Assembly: GCF_007004095.1 (NCBI RefSeq)
Contig: NZ_VHJK01000001.1
Span: forward strand, 2,112,501 to 2,176,500
Source of the DNA: Erythrobacter insulae
GTDB lineage: Bacteria; Pseudomonadota; Alphaproteobacteria; Sphingomonadales; Sphingomonadaceae
Direction: 5' to 3'
DNA: 64,000 nucleotides
Shown here in pieces: positions 18,139-28,131 of the stretch (the first letter of the stretch is position 1; each line of letters opens with the position of its first letter). The position numbers and the translations under genes are program-made. The notes below the pieces were generated by a model, which was not told the DNA's origin, did not search any database, and saw only the letters and a program-made list of their open reading frames with translations.

Positions 18139-19071
18139 ATGGAATCGAAATACGGTAGCCGCCGAAAGCCATCCTCTGCGAAGGGGATCCTGCTTGCGGC
18201 TGTTTCATCTTTCGCCATCGGCGGCGCACTGGTCGGTTATGTTGTTTGGTACAACATCGGATCCGACCCCGCGACCGAAGCCGATCAAACGCCAGCGATT
18301 GCCGCTGCCAGCCCCAGTGCGGCACCAATCGCCGAAATATCACCGACGCCCACACCGCTGTCCGAACCGATCGAGCCTGAAAGCGCCGAGGAAGCGGTGG
18401 AGGCTGTATCCGGCTTGGCCGAGCAGCAAGGCGGGCTGGATCAACGTCTCGCCGCTGCCGAACAGAGGCTTGCTCGGCTCGATCTTCAGGCTCAGGCTGC
18501 TGCGGGCAATGCCGCGCGCGCCGAAGGGCTGCTGATCGCGTTTGCAACGCGGCGCGCTGTCGAACGCGGGGCAGAGCTGGGCTATCTCGCCGATCAGCTG
18601 CGCTTGCGCTTTGGCGATGAGCGTCCCAACGCGGTCGGCACCATCATCAATTTTGCGCGCAGTGATCCGCCCATCCGGCTGGATACATTGCTGGCGCGGC
18701 TCGAAGGGTTAGGGCCGCAATTGGCCGCTACCGAAGAGGGGCCTTCGTGGGCGAAATTTCAGCGCGAAATTGGCGAACTGTTTATAATTCGCCGCGAGGA
18801 CACACCATCACCGCAGCCGGAAAGACGGCTGGAACGGGCGCGATATGCGCTGGAGCAAGGCCGGTACCAAAACGCGATTGACGAAATCAAGAATATGCCC
18901 GGCGCGGAAAAAGCCGAAAGCTGGATCGCGGATGCCGAAAAATTCCGCGACGCGATGGCTGCGCTTGAGAATATCGAAACGGCCGCTGTTCTGGATCAGG
19001 GCGGCCTGCGTGATGGCACGGGCAATCTTATCAATCAGCCTAGCCCGGTCGGCAGTTCCGGCGGCGATTAA
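18139..19071 (+). CDS. Mic60/mitofilin-like inner membrane protein
   Basis: This 310-residue protein has a short basic N-terminus, one transmembrane helix (ILLAAVSSFAIGGALVGYVVWY), a Pro/Glu-rich stretch, a predicted coiled coil (AEQQGGLDQRLAAAEQRLARLDLQAQA, residues about 95-130) and a helical C-terminal domain. This order, plus the place right after hemD, matches alphaproteobacterial Mic60 (COG4223), which shapes intracytoplasmic membranes in some species and is the ancestor of the mitochondrial cristae organiser. ATG 18139 is used because the longer frame overlaps hemD. Its stop shares TTAA with the convergent ubiquinone hydroxylase. Confidence 0.72.
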   Translation: MESKYGSRRKPSSAKGILLAAVSSFAIGGALVGYVVWYNIGSDPATEADQTPAIAAASPSAAPIAEISPTPTPLSEPIEPESAEEAVEAVSGLAEQQGGLDQRLAAAEQRLARLDLQAQAAAGNAARAEGLLIAFATRRAVERGAELGYLADQLRLRFGDERPNAVGTIINFARSDPPIRLDTLLARLEGLGPQLAATEEGPSWAKFQREIGELFIIRREDTPSPQPERRLERARYALEQGRYQNAIDEIKNMPGAEKAESWIADAEKFRDAMAALENIETAAVLDQGGLRDGTGNLINQPSPVGSSGGD

Positions 19072-20294
19072 GCCTTTAACAATTCAGGAAGATCGCCCGA
19101 TACGCCGCGCGCTTCGTCCATAAAGAAAGTCTTGAGCAGATCGGTGCGCTGCACCGCGCTCATGCCCAATCTACGCGCCGCTGATGCGGTCTTGCCCGGT
19201 ACACCAAACAAACGCGTGAGCCCGTCGGTTGCCAGCGCAACCATAAAGCTGTCGAGCCCGCGCCAATTTTCATACCGGGTCAGCAATTGCGCATCGCCGG
19301 GATCAAGTCCGATCCGCGCCCCGTCTGTCAACACTTCAACCAAAGCCGCCGCATCGCGCAGACCCAGATTGAGGCCTTGTCCTGCAATCGGGTGAATACC
19401 GTGCGCCGCATCACCGATCAGCGCGAGCCGTTCTCCGGTGATCTTGGCAGTGTGGTGGAAACCAAGCGGCCAAGACGAACGCGCGCCAACACTGGTCACT
19501 TCGCCCAGCACATCACCCATCCGCTTTTGCACTTCGGCCAGAAACGCACGGTCCCCCAGCTTGGTGACGGCTTTTCCGTCGTCTTCGGATACAGTCCACA
19601 CCAGCGAAGAGCGGTGCGTGCCATCGGCATCATCATTCATCGGCAGCAGCGCGAATGGTCCGGCCGGATAGAATATTTCCCACGCGACATTGCCGTGCGG
19701 TTTTGAATGGGTGAGGCCGGCGATAATTGCGCGGTGTTTGTAATCCCATTTGGCGATCGTGATGCCCGCCGCATCGCGGGTTGGCGATCCGCGGCCCTCG
19801 GCACCGACCATCAGGCGGCCCATCAGTTTTTCCGGCTCGCCGCCTTCGCGAGAGATGATCGCAGCTGCGCCAAATTCGCTGCGCTGGCGCTCGATCACTT
19901 CGGCTTTGGATACCCAGTTTATCAATGGCTCTGCGGCGGCGGCTTCGAACATGGCGAGGCGCAATCGGCGGTTCGGGAACATTCGGCCCAATGTGCCTTC
20001 ATGCGCCTCTGGCGTGAAATCCAGCCGTCCGGGCAGGTTTTGATCGGTTACCGCGATGCTGGCGATGTCGCAGGCGAATTGTTCAAGGCCCTCTGCGATG
20101 CCGATATTGGTGAACAGGTGCCAGCTGGCGGTTGAGATTGCGGTTGCGCGGTCATCAAACCCTTCGGCGGTCAATTCCGCCGGGTCGGCGCGGTCAATGA
20201 TGTGGCTGGAAAGCCCCTGACGCGCAGCTGCGAGGGCCAAAGTCATCCCCACAAGTCCGCCGCCAAGGATTAGAAGATCGCGTGAATCGCTCAT
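19068..20294 (-). CDS. FAD-dependent ubiquinone-biosynthesis hydroxylase (UbiH/UbiF/COQ6 type)
   Basis: This 408-residue aromatic-ring flavin monooxygenase is expected to hydroxylate a polyprenylphenol intermediate of ubiquinone. Motifs: the FAD dinucleotide loop LLILGGGLVGMTLALAAARQG, GAEGRGSPTRDAAG (DG-like motif) and the second FAD motif ALIGDAAHGIHPIAGQGLNLGLRD characteristic of the UbiH/COQ6 family. The ring position it acts on cannot be told from sequence. ATG 20294 is chosen because the Rossmann strand starts ten residues later; alternatives lie 39 and 54 bp upstream. Confidence 0.88.
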   Translation of the reverse strand: MSDSRDLLILGGGLVGMTLALAAARQGLSSHIIDRADPAELTAEGFDDRATAISTASWHLFTNIGIAEGLEQFACDIASIAVTDQNLPGRLDFTPEAHEGTLGRMFPNRRLRLAMFEAAAAEPLINWVSKAEVIERQRSEFGAAAIISREGGEPEKLMGRLMVGAEGRGSPTRDAAGITIAKWDYKHRAIIAGLTHSKPHGNVAWEIFYPAGPFALLPMNDDADGTHRSSLVWTVSEDDGKAVTKLGDRAFLAEVQKRMGDVLGEVTSVGARSSWPLGFHHTAKITGERLALIGDAAHGIHPIAGQGLNLGLRDAAALVEVLTDGARIGLDPGDAQLLTRYENWRGLDSFMVALATDGLTRLFGVPGKTASAARRLGMSAVQRTDLLKTFFMDEARGVSGDLPELLKA

Positions 20295-20399
20295 AGTCTG
20301 TTTGCCCACTGAAATCGCATGCCAAAATGTCATGGGTGCTCGCGCCAATTGCGAATACCGGATTCAATGCCTAGAGGGTCGAGTGTGTCCGAGGCAAGA

Positions 20400-22460
20400 A
20401 TGATCCACACTGCGACCCGTCAAATCGTTGCATGGCTGATTGCGTGCGCTGCAATGGTGGCGGCGTTTGCGCCCGTTTCGGCTCAGGATCTTCCGGTCGA
20501 AGCTCGCTATGGCGATGGGAATATCGCGGTCGAGCTGTTTGCGGACGGGGTGCCAACCGCAGGCGAAAAATGGATGCTGGCGCTGAAATTTACGCCCAGC
20601 GCACGTGAATGGCACGGATATTGGTCCAATCCGGGTGATGCAGGTCAGGGTATGATGCTGCGTCTGGATTTGCCCGCGGGCTGGGAAATGGGCGAAGCGC
20701 TCTATCCAGTGCCCGAGACGCTGTTGATCAGCGGATTGATGAACCATATTTACGAAGGCGAATATGCGGTGTTGGTGCCGATCTCGGTTCCCGCCAATGC
20801 GCAAATCGGCGGAATTCCCGATATCGCCGGTCATGTCGAATATCTCGCTTGTACAGACCGTATTTGCGTGCCGCAGGATGCGGTCCTTGTGGCGGGGCAA
20901 GGCGGCGATTTTGCGCGCTGGCAGGCAGAGACCGCGCCGTTGCTGGATGCGCGGGGCACATTCGAAATCGTTGGCAAAACGGTGCGAATTGCGATTCCGC
21001 TTCCCGGCGCTGTGAACCTTCCCGCCCCGCACGTTTTTATCGGGAATGAGCGTCTGGTCGATTATGCGGCCGTGCAGACATTTATGCGAGAAGGCGACAT
21101 GTTGGTCGCAGAAATTCCGCTTGATGAATATGGCACGGGCGAAGCAGAGGCGCTGTCCGGCATTCTCGCATTCGGAGACGGAGCAGGCGTGCGATTCGAA
21201 GCGGGCGGAGGCAATGTCCCCCGGCTTTCTACGATGATCGCGGGCCCGATAGGAGCCGATACGCCGCCGCTCTGGACGCTGATCCTCGGCGCGCTTGTCG
21301 GCGGATTGATCCTCAACATCATGCCGTGCGTATTCCCGATCCTGTCATTAAAAGCCCTGTCGCTGGCGCGCGCTGGCGAGAGCGAGGCGAAAGCCCGTTC
21401 CGAAGGCATTGCTTACACAGCAGGCGTGGTGCTGGCCTGTGTCGGGCTCGGCGCGCTGATGCTGGCCCTGCGCGCGGCGGGCGAACAGGTGGGCTGGGCG
21501 TTTCAATTGCAAAGCCCCGCTGTCGTCATCGTTTTGCTGGTGTTGGCCACGATGATTACGGTCAATTTTGCAGGGCTTTTTGAACTGCCTTCGCTGTCCT
21601 TTACGCAAGCCGGAAAACCGGGCGGAGCGTTTGCCACGGGTCTGCTTGCGGCCTTTGCAGCGACGCCGTGCACCGGCCCGTTTATGGCGGCGGCACTGGG
21701 CGCGGCTTTGCTGCTGCCGACGGTGCAGGCTTTGTTGCTGTTCGCGATGCTGGGTCTTGGCCTTGCGCTACCATTCTTGCTGATCGGCTTTGTCCCGGCC
21801 CTGCGCAATCGCTTGCCAAAGCCGGGCGCTTGGATGCAGACATTCCGCAAAGCGATGGCGATCCCGATGGGGCTGACGGCGCTCGCTCTGATCTGGCTGA
21901 CGGTGCAATTGGGCGGGCGCGGTTTTGCGATGTTTGCGCTGGTTATGCTGTTCGGCATCGTGCTGGCGCTTGCGGTGGTGGGACGTTTGCAAGCCGCAGG
22001 AAAAATGGCTTGGCCCGCCTTTGGCCTGATCGCCGCACCCTTTGTCATTTTCGGCGCGTTCGCTTTGCCATACAGCTACGCTGCGCCAAGCGCGCAGCCT
22101 TCTGAATCGATTCATGAACCCATCGCCTTCAGCCGCGAGGCGCTGGCCAAGGCGCGCGCTTCGGGTCAGCCTGTGTTCTTGTGGTTCACCGCTGATTGGT
22201 GCGTCACTTGCAAAGTCAATGAAAGCATCGCCATTGAACGCGAGAGTGTGCGCGATGCATTTAAGGACGCAGGCGTGATCACCATGGTTGGCGACTGGAC
22301 AGTGCGCGATGAGGAAATCACGATGTTCCTGACCGATCAGGGCGCGGCCGGTGTGCCGCTTTATCTATGGTACGAAGCCGGTGCAGAAGCCGAGCAATTG
22401 CCGCAGGTCCTCACGCCCGATCTCTTGGCCGATCTCTTGGCCGAAAAAGCGGATCGTTAA
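20400..22460 (+). CDS. DsbD-family thiol:disulfide interchange protein
   Basis: This 686-residue envelope protein carries electrons from cytoplasmic thioredoxin to periplasmic disulfides. It has a signal peptide (VAWLIACAAMVAAFAPVSAQ), a periplasmic N-terminal domain with a cysteine pair in YLACTDRICVPQ, and a CcdA-like membrane core of about eight helices with the redox cysteines in NIMPCVFPILSLKA and ATPCTGPFMAAALGAAL. The C-terminal thioredoxin domain has WCVTC. All three cysteine pairs expected of DsbD/ScsB proteins are therefore present. GAGGCAAGA precedes ATG 20400. The last four bases (TTAA) are shared with the convergent lipoprotein gene. Confidence 0.9.
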   Translation: MIHTATRQIVAWLIACAAMVAAFAPVSAQDLPVEARYGDGNIAVELFADGVPTAGEKWMLALKFTPSAREWHGYWSNPGDAGQGMMLRLDLPAGWEMGEALYPVPETLLISGLMNHIYEGEYAVLVPISVPANAQIGGIPDIAGHVEYLACTDRICVPQDAVLVAGQGGDFARWQAETAPLLDARGTFEIVGKTVRIAIPLPGAVNLPAPHVFIGNERLVDYAAVQTFMREGDMLVAEIPLDEYGTGEAEALSGILAFGDGAGVRFEAGGGNVPRLSTMIAGPIGADTPPLWTLILGALVGGLILNIMPCVFPILSLKALSLARAGESEAKARSEGIAYTAGVVLACVGLGALMLALRAAGEQVGWAFQLQSPAVVIVLLVLATMITVNFAGLFELPSLSFTQAGKPGGAFATGLLAAFAATPCTGPFMAAALGAALLLPTVQALLLFAMLGLGLALPFLLIGFVPALRNRLPKPGAWMQTFRKAMAIPMGLTALALIWLTVQLGGRGFAMFALVMLFGIVLALAVVGRLQAAGKMAWPAFGLIAAPFVIFGAFALPYSYAAPSAQPSESIHEPIAFSREALAKARASGQPVFLWFTADWCVTCKVNESIAIERESVRDAFKDAGVITMVGDWTVRDEEITMFLTDQGAAGVPLYLWYEAGAEAEQLPQVLTPDLLADLLAEKADR

Positions 22461-22987
22461 AGCGAGCGGCATTCCTGCAGCAAGTCTTCAGGAAGCCTGC
22501 TGGCATTGAGCGTGACCATGCCCGCACCGGGCACAGTCACAGTGGCTTGCCGAGGGCCGTTCAATGGCTCCCACTTGGTATCGGCAGCGGAGAGTTCACC
22601 CTGCCAGACAAAACGATTGCCCTGTTTCGTCGCATCGACTTCGATTCGCCCGATCGCACCATTGCCGATCAAAGCAAGCAATGCGGTCGCGCCTTCGTCG
22701 GCGGGGCTGATCCGGGTGATGCGCAAAGCCTCGGATTGGCCATCGCGTTCAACACAGGCGAGCGCCAGCATCGCAGGCTCACCCGGCACGCCGTAAATGA
22801 TGCGCCGCGCTTCTGTGGAAGGGGCCCATACTGCTTGCTCGGTATCCGGTGAGGGTAGCGGGTCCGATGCAAAGGTCGGCGCAGCCACAGGTATTTCGCG
22901 GTCTAGCCCGGCGTCTGTTGGCGGCGGCTTGCAGGCAGATACAAGAGCCACAGGCGCAAGCAGTGTCAGGATGAAAGATTGCTTCAC
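22457..22987 (-). CDS. Putative lipoprotein of unknown function
   Basis: This 176-residue protein begins with a lipoprotein signal ([15 protein letters not shown], lipobox LVSAC) and a Pro-rich linker, so it is probably membrane-anchored in the periplasm. The rest contains [22 protein letters not shown] and a C-terminal [25 protein letters not shown] do not recognise a named family. Its start overlaps the end of uvrB by 4 bp, so it is probably translated from the uvrB transcript. The 3' end overlaps dsbD by 4 bp. Confidence 0.75.
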   Translation of the reverse strand: MKQSFILTLLAPVALVSACKPPPTDAGLDREIPVAAPTFASDPLPSPDTEQAVWAPSTEARRIIYGVPGEPAMLALACVERDGQSEALRITRISPADEGATALLALIGNGAIGRIEVDATKQGNRFVWQGELSAADTKWEPLNGPRQATVTVPGAGMVTLNASRLPEDLLQECRSL

Positions 22988-25179
22988 GGTTTGCCGCCCA
23001 TAAATTTCGTGCGTTTCTTGCCGTATCGCGTTTTACGCGTGCCGGGACGTCCGGCGTCCGAGCGGCCGACTTTTGGCGCCTTTTTCTCGGCATCGGGCAG
23101 GCCCAGCTCGTCATTTTCAAGCCGGCGGATTTCATCGCGCAGGCGTCCTGCTTCTTCGAATTCGAGGTCGGCTGCGGCGTCTCGCATGCGTTTCTCGAGG
23201 TCTTCGATATAGCTGCGCAGATTGTGCCCGACGAGGTTGTTCACCCCGTCATCTTCCAGATCGACCGTGACGCCGTCCTTGCTGGCTGTGTCACCGACAA
23301 TATCGGCGATGTTACGCTTGATTGTGGTCGGCGTGATGCCGTGTTCTTTATTGTATGCTTCCTGCTTCTCGCGGCGGCGGTCGGTTTCGGCCATCGCGCG
23401 TTCCATGCTGCCGGTGATGCGGTCGGCATACAGGATGACCTTGCCATCGACGTTGCGCGCGGCGCGGCCAATGGTCTGGACGAGCGATGTTTCGGACCGC
23501 AGGAAACCCTCCTTGTCCGCATCAAGGATCGCGACCAGCCCGCATTCCGGAATGTCGAGCCCCTCGCGCAGCAAGTTAATCCCGATGAGCACGTCATACA
23601 CACCCATCCGCAGATCGCGGATCAACTCGATACGCTCCAGCGTTTCGACGTCCGAATGCATATAACGGACGCGCACGCCCGCTTCGTGCATGAACTCGGT
23701 CAGGTCTTCGGCCATCCGCTTGGTCAGCGTGGTGACTAGTGTCCGGTACCCTTTCTTTGCGGTCGCCAGGCATTCCTGAATGCAATCTTGCACCTGATCT
23801 TCGACTGGACGGATTTCTACCGGCGGATCGATCAGGCCGGTGGGGCGAATGACCTGTTCGGCAAAAACGCCGCCGGTCTGCTCCATTTCCCAATTGCCGG
23901 GGGTTGCGCTGACTGCGAATGTTTGCGGGCGCATCGCGTCCCATTCGTTGAAACGCAAGGGGCGGTTGTCGATACAGGATGGCAGGCGAAAACCGTATTC
24001 GGCAAGCGTGATTTTGCGGCGGTGATCGCCCTTTGACATTGCGCCGATCTGCGGCACGGTCTGGTGGCTTTCATCCACGAACAACAGCGCGTTTTCGGGC
24101 AGGTATTCAAACAAGGTGGGCGGTGGCTCGCCCGGCAGGCGACCTGTCAGAAAACGGGAGTAATTCTCGATCCCCGCGCAGCTTCCGGTTGCGGCAATCA
24201 TCTCGAGATCGAAATGGGTGCGCTGTTCAAGGCGTTGATGTTCCAACAGCTTGCCTTCGGCTTCCAGCTCTTTCAGCCGCTCTGCAAGCTCGAATTTGAT
24301 CGCCTCTGCCGCCTGTTTCATGGTCGGGCCGGGGGTTACATAGTGGCTGTTGGCATACACCCGTACCGTGTCCAGCGATCTCCCTTTGGTGCCGGTAAGC
24401 GGATCAAATTCGCTGATTTCCTCAATGTCGTCCCCGAAAAAGCTGATGCGCCAGGCGGTGTCTTCATAATGGCTTGGGAAGATTTCCAGATTGTCCCCCC
24501 GCACGCGGAAAGTGCCGCGTTGAAAGGCGGCATCGTTACGCTTGTATTGCAAGGCGACAAGTTTGCGGATGAGCTCGCGTTGATCGACGGTATCGTCTTT
24601 CTTGATGTCGAAAATCATCGCCGAGTATGTCTCGACCGATCCGATACCGTAGAGGCATGAGACCGAAGCGACGATGATCACATCATCGCGTTCAAGCAGC
24701 GCGCGCGTGGCCGAATGACGCATCCGGTCGATCGCTTCGTTCACGCTCGATTCTTTTTCGATGTACGTGTCGGAACGCGGGACGTAGGCTTCGGGTTGGT
24801 AATAATCGTAATATGATACGAAATATTCGACAGCATTGTTGGGGAAGAAGCTCTTGAACTCCCCATAAAGCTGCGCTGCGAGAATCTTGTTCGGGGCAAG
24901 GATCAAAGCGGGGCGCTGCAATTCCTCGATCACCTTGGCCATGGTGAAAGTCTTGCCCGATCCTGTCACACCAAGCAGCGTTTGCGTTTTTTCGTCGGCC
25001 TTTGTCCCGGCGACCAGTTCTGCAATTGCAGTCGGCTGATCCCCGGCAGGTGTGTATTCGGAGACCAGCTCAAACCGTTTGCCCGGCATACTCTTTTCAG
25101 GGCGTTCAGGCCGGTGCGGGGTAAAGTCTTCGCTGGTATCCGGTTCTTCCAGCCCGCGTCTGATAATCAATTCCGCCAT
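22984..25179 (-). CDS. uvrB: UvrABC excinuclease subunit B
   Basis: This 731-residue DNA-damage recognition helicase loads onto lesions with UvrA and recruits UvrC. It shows Walker [11 protein letters not shown], the beta-hairpin region [25 protein letters not shown] box ([10 protein letters not shown]), [34 protein letters not shown] and the C-terminal UVR domain ([26 protein letters not shown]), followed by a basic tail. The N-terminal 30 residues before FELVSEY are an extension seen in related alphaproteobacteria. It is divergent from a DUF3617 lipoprotein gene across 84 bp. Confidence 0.97.
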   Translation of the reverse strand: MAELIIRRGLEEPDTSEDFTPHRPERPEKSMPGKRFELVSEYTPAGDQPTAIAELVAGTKADEKTQTLLGVTGSGKTFTMAKVIEELQRPALILAPNKILAAQLYGEFKSFFPNNAVEYFVSYYDYYQPEAYVPRSDTYIEKESSVNEAIDRMRHSATRALLERDDVIIVASVSCLYGIGSVETYSAMIFDIKKDDTVDQRELIRKLVALQYKRNDAAFQRGTFRVRGDNLEIFPSHYEDTAWRISFFGDDIEEISEFDPLTGTKGRSLDTVRVYANSHYVTPGPTMKQAAEAIKFELAERLKELEAEGKLLEHQRLEQRTHFDLEMIAATGSCAGIENYSRFLTGRLPGEPPPTLFEYLPENALLFVDESHQTVPQIGAMSKGDHRRKITLAEYGFRLPSCIDNRPLRFNEWDAMRPQTFAVSATPGNWEMEQTGGVFAEQVIRPTGLIDPPVEIRPVEDQVQDCIQECLATAKKGYRTLVTTLTKRMAEDLTEFMHEAGVRVRYMHSDVETLERIELIRDLRMGVYDVLIGINLLREGLDIPECGLVAILDADKEGFLRSETSLVQTIGRAARNVDGKVILYADRITGSMERAMAETDRRREKQEAYNKEHGITPTTIKRNIADIVGDTASKDGVTVDLEDDGVNNLVGHNLRSYIEDLEKRMRDAAADLEFEEAGRLRDEIRRLENDELGLPDAEKKAPKVGRSDAGRPGTRKTRYGKKRTKFMGGKP

Positions 25180-25263
25180 GCACGGTCATATGGGGGCAGA
25201 TGAAGACTTGCTCAAGCGTTCAGAACGCTTCAGCATGCGATACGCACTTCGGAGGGAAATTTT

Positions 25264-25809
25264 ATGCGTATTCAGATGGTTTTATCGGCGGCATCTGCGT
25301 TGGCTTTGGCGGCGTGCGGGGGCAGCGGGGCGGTGGATGACCCAAACGATCCCGCGCAGCTTGAAGCGGCCTTTGAAGAATTGGCGAAACCTGAGCCCGG
25401 TCAATACACAACGACATCCGAATTGATCGAATTCGCCATGCCCGGAGTACCGGACAAAGACGCCCAAATGATGCGCGGCCTGATGGAAATGGGCGCGACC
25501 CAGGAACAAAGCATGTGCATCACCAAGGATATGATCGATGACGGATATCAGGATTACGTTAAGCAACTTCAGGGGTTTAGCGATGATTGCGAATACGAAT
25601 CCTTCGATGCATCCGGCGGACGTCTGGATGCGGTGATGAATTGCAAAGACCCCTCCGGCGGGACGGGGACAATCTCTTTCAACGGAACGATCGGCGAAAC
25701 CCAGCAGGATATGACGGTGAAAATGGATATGAACGATGCGACATCTGGTCAGGGCATGCAGATGACTTTGAAAAGCACGACGACGCGCGTCGGCGATTGT
25801 CCGGGGTAG
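25264..25809 (+). CDS. DUF3617-type lipoprotein
   Basis: This 181-residue protein has a lipoprotein signal (AASALALAAC, lipobox LAAC) and the pattern of DUF3617 proteins: KPEPGQYTTTSELIEFAMPG, a CIT-type motif (MCITKDM), DCEYESFDASGGRLDAVMNC and GTGTISFNGTI. The mature domain has four cysteines. DUF3617 proteins are common in sphingomonads; their role is unknown. AGGGAAATTTT precedes the start. It lies 43 bp upstream of the alpha/beta hydrolase. Confidence 0.82.
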   Translation: MRIQMVLSAASALALAACGGSGAVDDPNDPAQLEAAFEELAKPEPGQYTTTSELIEFAMPGVPDKDAQMMRGLMEMGATQEQSMCITKDMIDDGYQDYVKQLQGFSDDCEYESFDASGGRLDAVMNCKDPSGGTGTISFNGTIGETQQDMTVKMDMNDATSGQGMQMTLKSTTTRVGDCPG

Positions 25810-25852
25810 ATTTCACTTGGCGTTCATGGGTCGAAAGTAATATTCTTGGCCC

Positions 25853-26599
25853 ATGGCAACGCAGAAATCCATCACTCTGGGCGAGAGATTGCGTCTCGCC
25901 TCGCAAAAGATTGAAGGGCCAGCGCCTGTTCGCCCTGCGCTGCGTTTGCTTGCGAATGAGGCAGGTTACGTCTTCTCGCCTTTGACCAGCAGGCTTCGCA
26001 GTCCGCCTGCGATCCAGCCGGCCGCCAATCCCAGTATCGTGCTGATGCTGCCGGGCTTTCTCGCCACGCCTGTCACGATGCGGTATCTGTCGCTCCAGAT
26101 CGAGCGCGCGGGCCACAAGGCAAAATTGTGGAAGCTTGGTTTTAACAGTGGCCCGTCGCCAGAGCGGATCGCGGCACTAGAAGACAGACTGATCGCGGTT
26201 TACGAGCGTTACGAAACGAAGCCGGTTCTGCTCGGCTGGAGCCTTGGCGGAATGTTTGGACGCGAGCTGGCCCACCGGCACCCGGATAAGGTCGCGAAGG
26301 TTATCACCATGGGTTCGCCATTTTCCGGCGATCCGCGTGCCAACAATGCGTGGCGGCTGTATCAATTTGTGACCGGCCATCGGGTTGATGCGCCGCCGGT
26401 TGAAAATCGCGTCGGCACCAAGCCACCGGTTGAAACTGTTGCAATGTGGAGCCCGCGCGACGGTGTGATCGCGCCGGATTGCGCACGCGGTCTCACACAT
26501 GAGCGTGACCGCACAATCGAAGTTGATTGCACGCATATGGGTTTTTCATACGCTCCGGCCGCCGTTCGCGCAGTTATTTCGGAACTTGAACGGGTTTGA
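25853..26599 (+). CDS. Alpha/beta hydrolase (esterase/lipase-like)
   Basis: This 248-residue predicted hydrolase has an oxyanion-loop segment VLMLPGFLATPVTMRYL, the nucleophile elbow GWSLGG (GxSxG) near residue 129, an Asp in WSPRDGVIAP, and a His in CTHMGFSYAP, which together form a plausible Ser-Asp-His triad. There is no signal peptide. The substrate is unknown. It lies 79 bp upstream of the Anbu-type gene set on the same strand, but whether it belongs to it is unclear. Confidence 0.8.
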   Translation: MATQKSITLGERLRLASQKIEGPAPVRPALRLLANEAGYVFSPLTSRLRSPPAIQPAANPSIVLMLPGFLATPVTMRYLSLQIERAGHKAKLWKLGFNSGPSPERIAALEDRLIAVYERYETKPVLLGWSLGGMFGRELAHRHPDKVAKVITMGSPFSGDPRANNAWRLYQFVTGHRVDAPPVENRVGTKPPVETVAMWSPRDGVIAPDCARGLTHERDRTIEVDCTHMGFSYAPAAVRAVISELERV

Positions 26600-26678
26600 T
26601 CCTTTGGTTTGTTAAGCTTTCATTTCGCGCGCCGATGCGTACAAGCATCATTGCACGTTTTTGTGACCAGGGGGATCA

Positions 26679-28118
26679 ATGGTCGGCACTTCCGACAAGT
26701 TTGACGAAATGTATGATGCCGACGGCAATACCCGTCCGGCCTATACCGACTATTGTTCGTGGTATGACGAGCAAGATAACAGATGGCTGCAACGCAAAAA
26801 TGCCGAGGCGGATGACAGTTTTCGCAAAACCGGCATCACGTTCAACGTATACGGCGAAGATGAAGCCGAAGAGCGTCTAATCCCGTTTGACATGGTGCCG
26901 CGCATTATCACTGCGCCGGAATGGCGTAAGCTGACGCGCGGGATCGAACAGCGGGTGAGGGCGCTCAACAGTTTTCTGTATGATCTGTACCACCGGCAGG
27001 AAATCATCCGGTCGGGAAGGCTGCCCGAAAGGCTTTTCAAACAAAACGAAGCGTGGCTTCCCAATATGGTCGGTTTCACCCCGCCCGGGGGCATTTACAC
27101 GCATATTGTCGGAATTGATCTGGTCCGCACCGGCCCCGATGAATGGTTTGTTCTGGAAGACAATGCGCGCACCCCTTCGGGTGTTTCGTACATGCTGGAA
27201 AACCGCGAAACAATGATGGGCATGTTCCCTGACCTGTTCAGCCGCGTGCCTGTAGAGACCGTTTCTGATTATCCGCGCCGCCTCGCGCGTTCGCTCGCGG
27301 CCTGCGCGCCGCCGGCCTTTGCGGAAAGCGGGCGGGCAAAGCCGAATGTTGCGGTGTTAACACCGGGCATCTTTAATTCGGCATATTTCGAGCACGCTTT
27401 TCTGGCCGATCAGATGGGGGCTGAACTGGTCGAAGGCAGCGATCTTCGCGTTGTAAACGGCGTGGTCCAGATGCGCACGACCAGCGGGTATAAACCGCTC
27501 GATGTCCTGTATCGCCGCGTGGATGATGATTATCTCGATCCGCTGAGTTTCGAACCGTCGAGCGTGCTGGGCGTGCCGGGCATCATGGACGTGTACCGCG
27601 CAGGCGGCATCACGATCGCGAATGCGCCGGGCACCGGCATTTGCGATGATAAGGCAATCTATTCTTTCATGCCGGAGATCGTCGAGTTCTACACCGGCGA
27701 AAAACCGCTTTTGCCGAATGTCGAGACATGGCGCTGCGCCGATGATGATAGCTTGGCCTATGTGCTCGATAATCTCGAAGATCTGGTGGTCAAAGAGGTT
27801 CATGGTTCTGGCGGATACGGCATGTTGATCGGTCCGACCGCTTCCAAGCGAGAGATCAAAGCGTTCCGCGCCAAACTGATCGCGGCCCCGGAAAACTATA
27901 TTGCACAGCCGACATTGTCGCTTTCGACCTGTCCGATTTTCACCAAAAAGGGTCTGGCACCGCGCCACCTTGATCTGCGCCCATTTGTTTTGGTTTCGCC
28001 GAATGGGATCGAGATTACGCCGGGCGGTCTAACGCGCGTCGCGTTGAAGGAAGGGTCGCTGGTCGTCAATTCGAGCCAAGGCGGCGGGACAAAAGATACA
28101 TGGGTTTTGAAAGACTGA
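26679..28118 (+). CDS. Circularly permuted type 2 ATP-grasp protein (COG2308)
   Basis: This 479-residue protein matches the circularly permuted ATP-grasp family (DUF404/DUF407), predicted ATP-dependent carboxylate-amine ligases. Visible segments are PNMVGFTPPGGIYTHIVGIDLVRT, FVLEDNARTPSGVSYMLENR, VLYRRVDDDYLDPL, INAP-like IANAPGTGICDDKAIY, VVKEVHGSGGYGMLIGP (glycine-rich nucleotide loop) and RHLDLRPFVLV. GGGGGAT precedes the start. It is the first gene of the ATP-grasp/alpha-E/transglutaminase/Anbu set, which comparative studies link to an uncharacterised peptide-modification pathway. Its product has not been shown. Confidence 0.9.
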   Translation: MVGTSDKFDEMYDADGNTRPAYTDYCSWYDEQDNRWLQRKNAEADDSFRKTGITFNVYGEDEAEERLIPFDMVPRIITAPEWRKLTRGIEQRVRALNSFLYDLYHRQEIIRSGRLPERLFKQNEAWLPNMVGFTPPGGIYTHIVGIDLVRTGPDEWFVLEDNARTPSGVSYMLENRETMMGMFPDLFSRVPVETVSDYPRRLARSLAACAPPAFAESGRAKPNVAVLTPGIFNSAYFEHAFLADQMGAELVEGSDLRVVNGVVQMRTTSGYKPLDVLYRRVDDDYLDPLSFEPSSVLGVPGIMDVYRAGGITIANAPGTGICDDKAIYSFMPEIVEFYTGEKPLLPNVETWRCADDDSLAYVLDNLEDLVVKEVHGSGGYGMLIGPTASKREIKAFRAKLIAAPENYIAQPTLSLSTCPIFTKKGLAPRHLDLRPFVLVSPNGIEITPGGLTRVALKEGSLVVNSSQGGGTKDTWVLKD

Positions 28119-28131
28119 TGGTGGCCACAAA

